Shown: positions 34,136 through 42,822 of the stretch, piece by piece
Layout: each line of letters begins with the position of its first letter
Position numbering within the stretch: position 1 is the first letter of the stretch
DNA from: Rikenellaceae bacterium
GTDB taxonomy: Bacteria > Bacteroidota > Bacteroidia > Bacteroidales > Rikenellaceae
Assembly: GCA_017463585.1 (NCBI GenBank)
Contig: JAFTOX010000028.1
Coordinates: 1-64,000 of the forward strand
Length of the DNA: 64,000 bases
Reading direction: 5' to 3'
The notes under the pieces: model-generated
What the model saw: only the letters and a program-made list of their open reading frames with translations
Told to the model about the DNA's origin: nothing
Database searches by the model: none
Made by a program: the position numbers and the translations under genes

Positions 34136-35026
34136 ATGAAGAAACATTCGTTTGGTCAGTGGCTGGTTGCTGTTCGTCCGTGGTCATTCCCCGCGTCGGC
34201 AATGCCCGTAGCCGTAACGCTCGCCTATCTTTTGTGGCGAGGTGAGGCAATAGATTGGTTGGCGGGTGTGTGGGCATTTGTCAATATTGTTGTATTTCAC
34301 GCAGCAGGTAATGTTTGGAGCGACTATTTCGACTTCCGTAAGGGTGTCGATGCCGAAGATACGTTCGGAGCAAAGACAATGACAAGTGGCGAATTTTCGC
34401 CTCGCGAGATGTTGCGATTGGCCATTGGGCTGCTTGTGGTGGCATTGGTGTTGGGCGTTGGCCTGATGTTGATGACCGATTGGACGTTGTTGTGGTTTGG
34501 TCTGGCAGGTGCACTGACCGTGCTTTTGTATCCCCGACTGAAATATAGTGCGCTGGGCGATGTCGATATTATGTTGGCTTACGCACTGCTGCCGACACTC
34601 GGAACCTCGTTTGTGGCAACGGGTGTGCTGGTGTGGGAGGTGCTGTGGATCGCTATTCCCATTGGTCTGATTACGGTGGCAATCCTCCACTCGAACAATA
34701 CGCGCGATATTGCGACCGACGCACGTGCTGAGATCAAAACCTTCGCAATGCAACTCGGTCGTCGAATCTCGAAGGGCGTCTATGCCTTTGAGGTATTGGC
34801 TCCCTTTGCGCTGATTGCGACGTATGTGGTGCTTGGTATGCTACCCGCGTGGGCATTGCTGACGTTGGTGGCAATGGTGCCTGCTTGGCAGGGCGCGCGC
34901 GATATGTTGCGTCACGATGACGCATCGACCGAGATCATCGCAAACCTCGACGAACGCACCGCAAAGCTGCAACTCGTTTTCAGCCTGCTGTTTACCATCG
35001 CATTTGTAATTGCATATTTCGTATGA
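34136..35026 (+). CDS. menA: 1,4-dihydroxy-2-naphthoate prenyltransferase
   Basis: 296-residue UbiA-superfamily membrane enzyme with about eight helices. The two aspartate motifs are NVWSDYFDFRKGVDAED (about 60-76) and SNNTRDIATDARAEIKT (about 185-200), which bind Mg and the prenyl diphosphate. KTMTSGEFSP fits MenA. It makes demethylmenaquinone, the quinone used in anaerobic respiration by this group. Its stop overlaps the start of the CPBP gene (ATGA). Confidence 0.88.
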   Translation: MKKHSFGQWLVAVRPWSFPASAMPVAVTLAYLLWRGEAIDWLAGVWAFVNIVVFHAAGNVWSDYFDFRKGVDAEDTFGAKTMTSGEFSPREMLRLAIGLLVVALVLGVGLMLMTDWTLLWFGLAGALTVLLYPRLKYSALGDVDIMLAYALLPTLGTSFVATGVLVWEVLWIAIPIGLITVAILHSNNTRDIATDARAEIKTFAMQLGRRISKGVYAFEVLAPFALIATYVVLGMLPAWALLTLVAMVPAWQGARDMLRHDDASTEIIANLDERTAKLQLVFSLLFTIAFVIAYFV

Positions 35027-35640
35027 AGCGTGTCGGTTTAGCCATCGTGTTGGCATTCGTGCTTTGGACGGTGATGTTCTCACCGTGGACCGCTCCGTAT
35101 CTCAATTTCTGGGCGGCAATGACCATCTCGGCGGCGGTGCTGATGACCATTGCCACGTTGGCACGTCCATCGTGGCCGCGCGACTTGAAGTGGAATTGGA
35201 CAAACATTGCGCTCGGTGTGGCGATTGCCGTGGTGCTGTGGGGAGTCTTTTGGGTGGGAGATAAACTCTCGCAACTGATGTTCGACTTCGCTCGCCCGCA
35301 GGTCGATTCGATCTATGCGATGAAAGATGGCACCTCGCCCTCGTTGATCGCCTTCGCTCTGCTCGTTCTGATAGGTCCTGCCGAGGAGGTCTTTTGGCGC
35401 GGTTACGTGCAGCGTACACTCTCGGAGCGTTGGGGTGCAAACGTGGGCTTTGTGGTCGCAACGGCCGTATATACATTGGTCCACATCGGCTCGCTCAATT
35501 TTATGCTGATTATGGCGTCGATGGTCTGCGGCATTGCGTGGGGCTTGCTCTACCGTTTGATGCCCGAACGTTTTTCGGCCATCGTTCTCTCGCACGCCCT
35601 GTGGGACGCAGCGGTCTTTGTCATCTTCCCGATAATGTAG
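35023..35640 (+). CDS. CPBP (CAAX-like) intramembrane metalloprotease
   Basis: 205 residues with about six membrane helices. The family motifs are GPAEEVFWRGYVQRTL (EExxxR, about residue 117), a His in LVHIGSLNF, and a final SHALWDA. Bacterial members are implicated in peptide maturation or self-protection, and the substrate here is unknown. Translation is coupled to menA by a 4-base overlap. Confidence 0.86.
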   Translation: MKRVGLAIVLAFVLWTVMFSPWTAPYLNFWAAMTISAAVLMTIATLARPSWPRDLKWNWTNIALGVAIAVVLWGVFWVGDKLSQLMFDFARPQVDSIYAMKDGTSPSLIAFALLVLIGPAEEVFWRGYVQRTLSERWGANVGFVVATAVYTLVHIGSLNFMLIMASMVCGIAWGLLYRLMPERFSAIVLSHALWDAAVFVIFPIM

Positions 35641-35659
35641 CCGCTCGCTATTAAACACA

Positions 35660-35693
35660 AAAAATCCCGAACCAGTGCGGTTCGGGATTTTTC
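35660..35693. terminator. Bidirectional terminator between the CPBP gene and gap
   Basis: ATCCCGAACC (35664-35673), loop AGTGC, GGTTCGGGAT (35679-35688) and TTTTTC. On the other strand the stem is followed by TTTTTTG. Confidence 0.9.
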
Positions 35694-35712
35694 TTTGTCG
35701 GTAGGGTTAAGA

Positions 35713-36750
<1,038 letters not shown>

Positions 36751-36781
36751 TTAAAAACTTCCGTTATTTTTTTAACAACTG

Positions 36782-36813
36782 CAAAAATATATATTGTACA
36801 ATGAAAATGCAAA
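36782..36813 (-). promoter_or_regulatory. Full-consensus promoter of gap
   Basis: On the minus strand: TTTG (36813-36810), 20 bases, TATTTTTG (36789-36782). Transcription should begin near 36776, giving a leader of about 47 bases. The remaining gap to 36909 holds an imperfect hairpin (CCTCATT at 36873-36879 with AATGAGG at 36889-36895) behind mlaF. Confidence 0.85.
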
Positions 36814-36909
36814 TATTTTTCAATTTTTTTAATTATCCATCGTCAAAAAAGTTCGCCAACTCTCATTCTGAGCCTCATTGCGAGCCCTAATGAGGTGGTG
36901 TGTCGCACG

Positions 36910-37662
36910 TTACATATTGGCCTTAGCGCGCTTTGCCATTGCCGAAGCAAAGACAAAATCGTTCAACTCGCGGTTGTCGCTGTGCAGAATGTCGTGCTTG
37001 GTGCCTTCCCACCATTTTCGACCCTCGTGAATGAAGACAATCTTCTCGCCAATCTCCATCACCGAGTTCATGTCGTGCGTATTGACGATCGTGGTGATGT
37101 TGTACTCTTCGGTGATCTCCTTGATCAGGTTGTCGATCACGATCGAGGTCATCGGGTCGAGTCCCGAGTTAGGCTCGTCGCAGAACAAGTACTTGGGATT
37201 GAGCACGATAGCGCGTGCAATCGCCACTCGCTTGATCATACCGCCACTCAACTCGGCGGGGTAGAGCTTGTTGGCATTTGGCAGATTCACTCGTTTCAAG
37301 CAGAAATTCACTCGCTCCAATTTCTCTTCGAGGCTCTGCTCGGTGAACAGATCGAGCGGCAGACGAATGTTGTCCTCGACGGTCGATGAGTCGAGCAACG
37401 CACCACCCTGAAAAATCATACCAATATCCTTGCGCACCGCTTTTCGCTCCTTGAATCCGAGTTGCGTGTAGCACAGATCGTCGAAATAGATATTACCCTC
37501 GTCGATGTCGTGCAGACCCACTAAACTTTTGAGCAGCACGGTTTTACCCGATCCGCTTCGTCCGATGATAAGGTTCGTTTTGCCGGCATCGAACAGCACC
37601 GATACGTCGTCCAATACACGACGGCCGTCGAAAATTTTTACGATATGTTCTCCGCGAATCAT
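36910..37662 (-). CDS. mlaF: MlaF-like ABC transporter ATPase
   Basis: 250-residue ATP-binding subunit of the MCE/Mla phospholipid transporter. Walker A is GRSGSGKT (about 35-42), Q-loop IFQGGALLDS, signature LSGGMIKRVAIARAI, Walker B YLFCDEPNSGLDP, and the switch His in NTHDMNS. GGALLDS and NSGLDP are typical of MlaF. It overlaps mlaE by one base, and the partner mlaD lies at 26622-27626. Confidence 0.93.
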   Translation of the reverse strand: MIRGEHIVKIFDGRRVLDDVSVLFDAGKTNLIIGRSGSGKTVLLKSLVGLHDIDEGNIYFDDLCYTQLGFKERKAVRKDIGMIFQGGALLDSSTVEDNIRLPLDLFTEQSLEEKLERVNFCLKRVNLPNANKLYPAELSGGMIKRVAIARAIVLNPKYLFCDEPNSGLDPMTSIVIDNLIKEITEEYNITTIVNTHDMNSVMEIGEKIVFIHEGRKWWEGTKHDILHSDNRELNDFVFASAMAKRAKANM

Positions 37663-38405
37663 CAGATAAGAATTAACTGTGTTAGGATCAAATTGAATAT
37701 CAGAATTGCGATCGAGCTGGCCACAACCGCCTTGGTCGATGAGCGACCAACTTCGAGCGAGTTACCCTGTGCATAGTAGCCATAGAAGCCCGAAATCGAG
37801 GTGATCAAAAATGCAAAGACCGCAATCTTGATCAACGAGTAGATGATCGATAGTATTCTAAAATCGTAGAACAGACCATCGACATAGTCGTCGGGCATCA
37901 TAATTCCCGTAAAACCGGCCACGACCCAGCCGCCGAATACGCCGATAACCATACTGAGAATCGACAGCAACGGGAAGAACAACACCGTCGCAACGACCTT
38001 AGGCATAATCAGATAGCTTGCCGAGTTGATACCCATAATTTCCAGCGCATCGATCTGCTCGGTGATACGCATTGTGCCGATCTCGGAGGCAATATTCGAG
38101 CCAACTTTACCCGCCAGAATCAGCGACACAACCGTCGACGAGAACTCCAAAATCATCGTTTCGCGTGTTGCGTAACCGATGAGCGAGCGGGGAATGAATG
38201 GCGATTCGAGGTTGATGGCCATTTGCAGCGTTACCACCGCACCCATAAAGATCGAGATGATGGCTGCAATGCCGATCGAGTTGTAGCCCAGAGCCTCCAT
38301 CTCGAACATAATTCGATTGCGGTAGATCGACCACTTTTCGGGGCGCGAAAAGACCTTGCCCATCAGCAGGCAGTAGCGTCCGAGTGTTTCAAGGAATTTC
38401 ATCAT
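37662..38405 (-). CDS. mlaE: MlaE-like ABC transporter permease
   Basis: 247-residue permease with an N-terminal amphipathic helix and about five membrane helices. Family signatures are MFEMEALGYNSIGI, GKVGSNIASEIGTMRITEQIDALEIMGINS and GRSSTKAVVASS. It moves phospholipids between the inner membrane and the periplasmic MCE ring. It is cotranscribed with mlaF and the small membrane protein upstream. Confidence 0.94.
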   Translation of the reverse strand: MMKFLETLGRYCLLMGKVFSRPEKWSIYRNRIMFEMEALGYNSIGIAAIISIFMGAVVTLQMAINLESPFIPRSLIGYATRETMILEFSSTVVSLILAGKVGSNIASEIGTMRITEQIDALEIMGINSASYLIMPKVVATVLFFPLLSILSMVIGVFGGWVVAGFTGIMMPDDYVDGLFYDFRILSIIYSLIKIAVFAFLITSISGFYGYYAQGNSLEVGRSSTKAVVASSIAILIFNLILTQLILI

Positions 38406-38426
38406 AGTTGTATTCTCCTTCTCGAA

Positions 38427-38813
38427 CTATTTTTTGGGACCGACGTCTTCGAAATCGACGTAGTCGCCGACATTTTTATTGATCTTTTTCTCTTGCGGCT
38501 CGGTTTGGTGCACACTGACTTCGCCCTCGCGCGGTTGTTGGGTCTTATGCCCATAGTTGCGGTAATAGCCTGATGCGTTGCGCATAGTCTGTTCAGCAGC
38601 CTCTTTGCGCAAGCGGTTAATGCGATAGCTCATATAGAGCCCGATCGCCAACATCAATATTAGGAAAAACATAATTGCGTAAATAATTGCTTTGAACGCG
38701 CCGGCCAATAATTGTGGCGAGGCCAACGCGACGAATAATGCAATCAGGAATATAAATGGATTTCGTCGCACGAATGCCACGAAAGAGTCTATCAATCTGT
38801 AAATAAAATCCAC
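38427..38813 (-). CDS. Small membrane protein, DUF4834-like
   Basis: 128 residues from a GTG at 38813. I prefer this start because the frame further upstream begins with ATT and because a TATATTTG box at 38845-38852 would start transcription near 38839. Two adjacent hydrophobic segments (about 18-60) are followed by a basic stretch and a polar tail ending VGDYVDFEDVGPKK. It resembles short Bacteroidetes membrane proteins of the DUF4834 type, from memory. It is first in the mlaEF unit (21-base gap), so it may assist lipid transport. Confidence 0.65.
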   Translation of the reverse strand: MDFIYRLIDSFVAFVRRNPFIFLIALFVALASPQLLAGAFKAIIYAIMFFLILMLAIGLYMSYRINRLRKEAAEQTMRNASGYYRNYGHKTQQPREGEVSVHQTEPQEKKINKNVGDYVDFEDVGPKK

Positions 38814-38844
38814 TATCGAATAACTATTATTGTAAATCAACTCG

Positions 38845-38852
38845 CAAATATA
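38845..38852 (-). promoter_or_regulatory. Probable -7 box of the mlaEF unit
   Basis: Minus strand TATATTTG. It places the transcript start just upstream of the GTG at 38813. No -33 TTG was found. Confidence 0.5.
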
Positions 38853-38895
38853 ACGATATTTTTTCGATTAAATTTTATTACTTGCTTTTTTATAG

Positions 38896-38903
38896 TATTT
38901 TTG
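38896..38903 (+). promoter_or_regulatory. Probable -7 box of purB
   Basis: TATTTTTG, 43 bases before the purB ATG. The -33 region is T-rich without a spaced TTG. Confidence 0.5.
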
Positions 38904-38945
38904 TACTTTCAAAACCGCTAAACATTACAAACGAACAATACAACT

Positions 38946-40301
38946 ATGGAACTCAGTAAGATTACTGCCATTTCGCCCGTTGATGGTCGCTACCGCGATG
39001 CGTCGTCGCCGTTGGAGAACTACTTTTCGGAATATGCCCTGATCCGCTACCGCGTTCGCGTCGAGATCGAATACTATATCGCTTTGTGTGAAATTCCTCT
39101 GCCTCAGTTGGCGTCGATCGATAGCTCGAAGTTCGAACAGTTGCGCGACATCTACCGCAACTTCTCGATCGAGGACGCCCTGCGTGTCAAGGAGATCGAG
39201 CGCACGACCAACCACGACGTGAAGGCTGTTGAGTACCTGATCAAGGAGAAGATGGACGCACTTGGTCTGTCGGCTCATAAGGAGTTTGTTCACTTTGGTC
39301 TTACCTCGCAGGACGTCAATAATACTGCCACACCGCTGCTGTTGGCTGAGGCGGTTAAGGAGGCATATCTGCCTTTGCTGGGTGAGGTTCGTGATCGTAT
39401 TTATGCGATGGCTGACGAGTGGCGCGAGGTGCCGATGTTGGCACGTACCCACGGCCAGCCCGCGTCGCCCACCCGTTTGGGTAAGGAGATGATGGTATTC
39501 GTGGAGCGTCTGGATCGCCAGATTGCGCAGTTGAAGGCTGTTCCTGCACCCGCAAAGTTCGGTGGTGCAACGGGTAACTTCAACGCTCACAATGCCGCTT
39601 ATCCTGCGATTGATTGGGTAGCATTTGCTAACAATTTCGTCGATAATAAGTTGGGTCTGTGCCGTTCGCAGTTCACCACTCAGATCGAGCACTATGATAA
39701 CCTCGCAGCAATGTTCGATGCGATGAAACGTATCGGCACGATTCTGATCGACCTCTGCCGCGACATTTGGACCTACGTCTCGGAGGAGTATTTCAAGCAG
39801 CGCATTAAGGCGGGCGAGGTTGGCTCGTCGGCAATGCCGCATAAGGTCAATCCGATTGATTTCGAGAATGCTGAGGGTAACTTGGGCATTGCAGGTGCAA
39901 TTTTCGAGCATCTGTCGGCAAAGCTGCCCGTATCGCGTTTGCAGCGCGACCTGACCGACTCGACCGTTCTGCGCAATGTGGGTGTGCCGATGGCTCACTC
40001 GATGATTGCGTTCCGTTCGATTATGAAGGGTCTGAACAAACTGCTGATCAATCCCGCAGCTATCGAGCGCGATTTGGAGGATAATTGGGCAGTTGTAGCC
40101 GAGGGTATCCAGACGATTTTGCGTCGTGAGGAGTATCCGTCGCCCTACGAGGCGTTGAAGGCGCTGACCCGTACCAACTCGCAGGTAACCGAGCAGACTA
40201 TGCGCGAGTTTATCGAGGGCTTGGACGTGTCGGAGAGCGTCAAGGAGGAGCTTCGTGCCCTCACTCCGCAGAGCTATACGGGTATCGCAATGAAGTATTA
40301 A
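38946..40301 (+). CDS. purB: Adenylosuccinate lyase
   Basis: 451 residues, the E. coli-type PurB of the fumarase/aspartase superfamily. It releases fumarate from SAICAR and from adenylosuccinate in purine synthesis. It starts with ITAISPVDGRYRD, has FVHFGLTSQDVNNTA and ARTHGQPASPTRLGKE with catalytic histidines, and the superfamily signature GSSAMPHKVNPIDFENAEGN with the catalytic Ser loop. Length is normal. Confidence 0.96.
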   Translation: MELSKITAISPVDGRYRDASSPLENYFSEYALIRYRVRVEIEYYIALCEIPLPQLASIDSSKFEQLRDIYRNFSIEDALRVKEIERTTNHDVKAVEYLIKEKMDALGLSAHKEFVHFGLTSQDVNNTATPLLLAEAVKEAYLPLLGEVRDRIYAMADEWREVPMLARTHGQPASPTRLGKEMMVFVERLDRQIAQLKAVPAPAKFGGATGNFNAHNAAYPAIDWVAFANNFVDNKLGLCRSQFTTQIEHYDNLAAMFDAMKRIGTILIDLCRDIWTYVSEEYFKQRIKAGEVGSSAMPHKVNPIDFENAEGNLGIAGAIFEHLSAKLPVSRLQRDLTDSTVLRNVGVPMAHSMIAFRSIMKGLNKLLINPAAIERDLEDNWAVVAEGIQTILRREEYPSPYEALKALTRTNSQVTEQTMREFIEGLDVSESVKEELRALTPQSYTGIAMKY

Positions 40302-40303
40302 TC

Positions 40304-40332
40304 GGTGCGGGGAGGGAGCACCTCCCTTTATA
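40304..40332 (+). terminator. Weak terminator or attenuating hairpin between purB and aroC
   Basis: GGGAGG (40310-40315) pairs with CCTCCC (40321-40326), followed by TTTATATTAATT. An alternative outer pairing GGTGC/GCACC is possible. It would lower but not exclude read-through to aroC. Confidence 0.45.
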
Positions 40333-40343
40333 TTAATTAAGGT

Positions 40344-41336
40344 ATGAACAGCTTTGGTAGCATATTTCGAGTAACGATTTGGGGCGAGTCGCACGGCGAG
40401 TGTGTCGGTGTGAGTATCGACGGTGTGCCTGCGGGCATTGCGTTGTCGGTTGAGGATTTTGCCGAGGATTTGGCTCGTCGTGCAAGTGGTCGTCGTGGCA
40501 CGACGCCTCGACGTGAGCCCGATCAGCCGAAGATCGTTTCGGGAGTGTATGAGGGACGCACAACGGGTGCGCCACTGACCGTGCTGTTCGAAAATACCAA
40601 TACCCGTTCGGGCGATTACTCGAATCTGGTGCGTCAGCCGCGACCTTCGCACGCCGACCGCGTTGCGCAATGCAAATTCGCGGGTGCGAACGATCCGCGT
40701 GGCGGTGGCCATTTCTCGGGTCGTTTGACGCTCGGCTTGGTTGCTGCGGGAGTGGTGGCAAAGCGGGTGCTTGGGGGCGATGTGGCGTTTGCTACACGCA
40801 TAACCGAGATTGGCGGTTGTACGGACGAGAGCCGTTTCGACGAGGTGATCGACGCTGCTATGCGCGATTGCGACTCGGTCGGAGGCGTTGTCGAGTGCCG
40901 TATAGAGGGTGCAGGAGTGGGTCTTGGCGAGCCGTTCTTCGATTCGACCGAGAGCAAAATTGCACACCTGCTGTTCTCGGTTCCGGCAGTCAAGGGTGTC
41001 GAGTTCGGTGCCGGATTCGAGGTCGCACGTCGTCGTGGCTCGGAGAATAATGATCTGATAATCAATGCTGAGGGCGCGACCGCAACAAACAACGATGGCG
41101 GAGTGAATGGCGGCATTACCAATGGCAACCCGATTGTGGTGCGCGCGGCGGTGAAGCCCACACCGAGTATTTCGCGCCCGCAGCAGACCTTTGATTTTGA
41201 GCGCGGAGAGGTGGCGGAGTTGCAGATCAAGGGTCGCCACGATGCCTGCATCGCATTGCGTGCGGCGGTAGTGGTCGAGGCGGCTGTGGCAATTGCGTTG
41301 GCCGATCTTTGGTTGTATCATCATAGTCGACATTAA
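40344..41336 (+). CDS. aroC: Chorismate synthase
   Basis: 330-residue enzyme of the shikimate pathway converting EPSP to chorismate with reduced FMN. Motifs include WGESHGECVGVSIDG, RRGTTPRREPDQ, RPSHADR and RGGGHFSGRLTLG. It is shorter than the usual 350-390 residues. The active-site loop carries the GGGHFSGR variant I associate with Bacteroidales and some clostridial enzymes. No key residue looks lost. It follows purB after 42 bases. Confidence 0.94.
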   Translation: MNSFGSIFRVTIWGESHGECVGVSIDGVPAGIALSVEDFAEDLARRASGRRGTTPRREPDQPKIVSGVYEGRTTGAPLTVLFENTNTRSGDYSNLVRQPRPSHADRVAQCKFAGANDPRGGGHFSGRLTLGLVAAGVVAKRVLGGDVAFATRITEIGGCTDESRFDEVIDAAMRDCDSVGGVVECRIEGAGVGLGEPFFDSTESKIAHLLFSVPAVKGVEFGAGFEVARRRGSENNDLIINAEGATATNNDGGVNGGITNGNPIVVRAAVKPTPSISRPQQTFDFERGEVAELQIKGRHDACIALRAAVVVEAAVAIALADLWLYHHSRH

Positions 41337-41352
41337 TTGAGGGTAACGAGCA

Positions 41353-42477
41353 ATGTTTTCAGCTGAACGTCTATCATACATTTTGCAGGGAGCATCGTTA
41401 ATGTTCTTCCTCTTTTCGTCGATTTCTCTCTTCCAGTCCGAGCAGCGATCACGACTGAAAACAGCGTTGGCGTTCATCGTTGCCTTCTTTGCGTTTGGCG
41501 AGGTGAAGGATTTGATCCGTGTGATACCTGCCGTTACGCAATCGACCTACGCGCTGCGACTGCTCTATACGATTGATATGTGGACGATCGGTGTCTGTGC
41601 GGCATACCTGATCGAATTGGTGTCGCCACGCTGGTTTACGCTGCGGAGAGCTTTGTGGTTGTCGGCTCTATTTGTCATTTTTACAGTAGCTTACGCCATT
41701 ACGGGTAGCGAGGTGATCTTCTATGCAGATCTGGTCTATGTGGGCATTTATAGCGTGGTGGTGCTTGCTTTCTTGGCACGACTGCTTGTTCGCTACAATC
41801 GTTTTATACGCAACAACTACTCGAATCTCGAACGAATCAATCTGGATTGGTTGTACTCGGTCGTAGTTGTTTTTGTGGTCTGCATTGTGGTTTGGACGAT
41901 CTATCTGTTCAACCACAACTACTATATGAAGAGCGTCTATTACATCATCTCGCTCATTGCGTGGATAATGCTCATCGCTCGCAGCAAGAAACAGATCGAG
42001 GTAACATTCGATACGGCTACAACGCGCAAGTGCCACTTTGCGACCACTCAGGGCGAATGCTCTCAACTCGTTGAGGAGTCAGCTCCGATCGAGGAGTCGG
42101 CTGTCGAGGAGGAGATTGACTCCAATACCTCGCAGTTGACCGAGCCGATGAAGGCCCAACTCAACGAATTGATGACGGTACGCGAGATATACCTCGATTC
42201 GCGTTTGACGCTGAGCGATCTTGCTGCCGAGTTGGGTACCAACCGCACTTATCTGTCGAACTACCTCAACCGCGAACTTAATGTGTCGTTCTACGACTAT
42301 GTCAATTCGTTCCGTGTCAAGCGCGCTTGCCGAATGATCGATAGCGATCCCGATGTGTCGGTGCACGACATTGTCGAGAGCTGCGGATTCAATTCGGTCT
42401 CTACATTCCGTCGATCGTTCACTCGCGAGATTGGTCGAACTTACGGAGAATATCGCAAAAATGTCTTGTCGCGATGA
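41353..42477 (+). CDS. Membrane-anchored AraC-family transcription regulator
   Basis: 374 residues. The N-terminal 210 residues contain six to seven hydrophobic helices with no recognised sensor domain. A cysteine-bearing linker (KCHFATTQGEC, about 230-240) and acidic stretch follow, then a C-terminal AraC domain (about 265-374) with two helix-turn-helix units: LTLSDLAAELGTNRTYLSNYL and VSVHDIVESCGFNSVSTFRRSF. DNA binding from the membrane implies direct response to an envelope or small-molecule signal. It starts 16 bases after aroC. A small-RNA candidate lies just behind it. Confidence 0.88.
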   Translation: MFSAERLSYILQGASLMFFLFSSISLFQSEQRSRLKTALAFIVAFFAFGEVKDLIRVIPAVTQSTYALRLLYTIDMWTIGVCAAYLIELVSPRWFTLRRALWLSALFVIFTVAYAITGSEVIFYADLVYVGIYSVVVLAFLARLLVRYNRFIRNNYSNLERINLDWLYSVVVVFVVCIVVWTIYLFNHNYYMKSVYYIISLIAWIMLIARSKKQIEVTFDTATTRKCHFATTQGECSQLVEESAPIEESAVEEEIDSNTSQLTEPMKAQLNELMTVREIYLDSRLTLSDLAAELGTNRTYLSNYLNRELNVSFYDYVNSFRVKRACRMIDSDPDVSVHDIVESCGFNSVSTFRRSFTREIGRTYGEYRKNVLSR

Positions 42478-42537
42478 TCAAATCGTAAAAAACAATCGGT
42501 TTTTGTAAAATTGAACACCATTTTTGAGCGAAAAAAC

Positions 42538-42567
42538 TTGCATTCGCTCGACAATCGACTATTTTTG
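42538..42567 (+). promoter_or_regulatory. Consensus promoter with no protein gene behind it
   Basis: TTG (42538-42540), 19 bases, TATTTTTG (42560-42567). The expected start is near 42573. It drives the transcript annotated at 42573-42721. Confidence 0.75.
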
Positions 42568-42572
42568 TGCTC

Positions 42573-42721
42573 GGAAATGAAACGAACAATCTCGGTTGTT
42601 CAACGATGGTAATGTGAGAGAGATTTTGTGTGATTTCAGGGGAGAGGTTAGAAGGGAGATTAAAAAGAACTACGCTATCGTATTTCCTTTGCGGATCGAG
42701 GTAACTCGGTCCGCTTTTTTT
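42573..42721 (+). ncRNA. Candidate structured small RNA, about 150 nt
   Basis: The segment lies between its own consensus promoter (ending 42567) and a strong intrinsic terminator (42691-42721), with no convincing coding sequence. The 5' end GGAAAT (42573-42578) can pair with ATTTCC (42682-42687), then ACGA (42582-42585) with TCGT (42678-42681), and AATCTC (42588-42593) with GAGATT (42656-42661), giving a rod with bulges. A competing hairpin GAACAA/TTGTTC (42584-42601) is possible. The 3' half is purine-rich. The rod shape recalls 6S RNA, but I cannot establish homology. With the promoter and the der terminator it accounts for the whole 345-base gap 42478-42822. Confidence 0.6.
42691..42721 (+). 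terminator. Strong intrinsic terminator of the small-RNA candidate
   Basis: GCGGATCGAG (42691-42700), loop GTAA, CTCGGTCCGC (42705-42714) with one G-T pair, then seven T. It is the best terminator in the window and does not follow a protein gene on this strand. Confidence 0.92.
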
Positions 42722-42762
42722 GTTGGGTGCAGTGGTGCTGCGAAAACCATAGATTATACCCC

Positions 42763-42800
42763 AAAAAAAGAACGAGCCGCGCAACTCAATGCACGGCTCG
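42763..42800 (-). terminator. Terminator of der
   Basis: Minus strand: CGAGCCG (42800-42794) pairs with CGGCTCG (42779-42773), followed by TTCTTTTTTTGG. Confidence 0.85.
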
Positions 42801-42822
42801 AATCATATAATTAAGTGTCGTC

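Noticed and set aside
38925..41477. An 850-codon open frame on the minus strand spanning purB and aroC
   Set aside because: It lies antisense to two well-identified genes. The strong codon bias of this genome leaves few stops in one antisense frame, and the translation has no recognisable domain.
42596..42814. A 72-codon plus-strand frame and an overlapping minus-strand frame (42419-42784) in the gene-free gap behind the AraC-type gene
   Set aside because: Neither has a good start codon or domain, and the plus frame runs through a strong terminator. The region is better explained as a small RNA.
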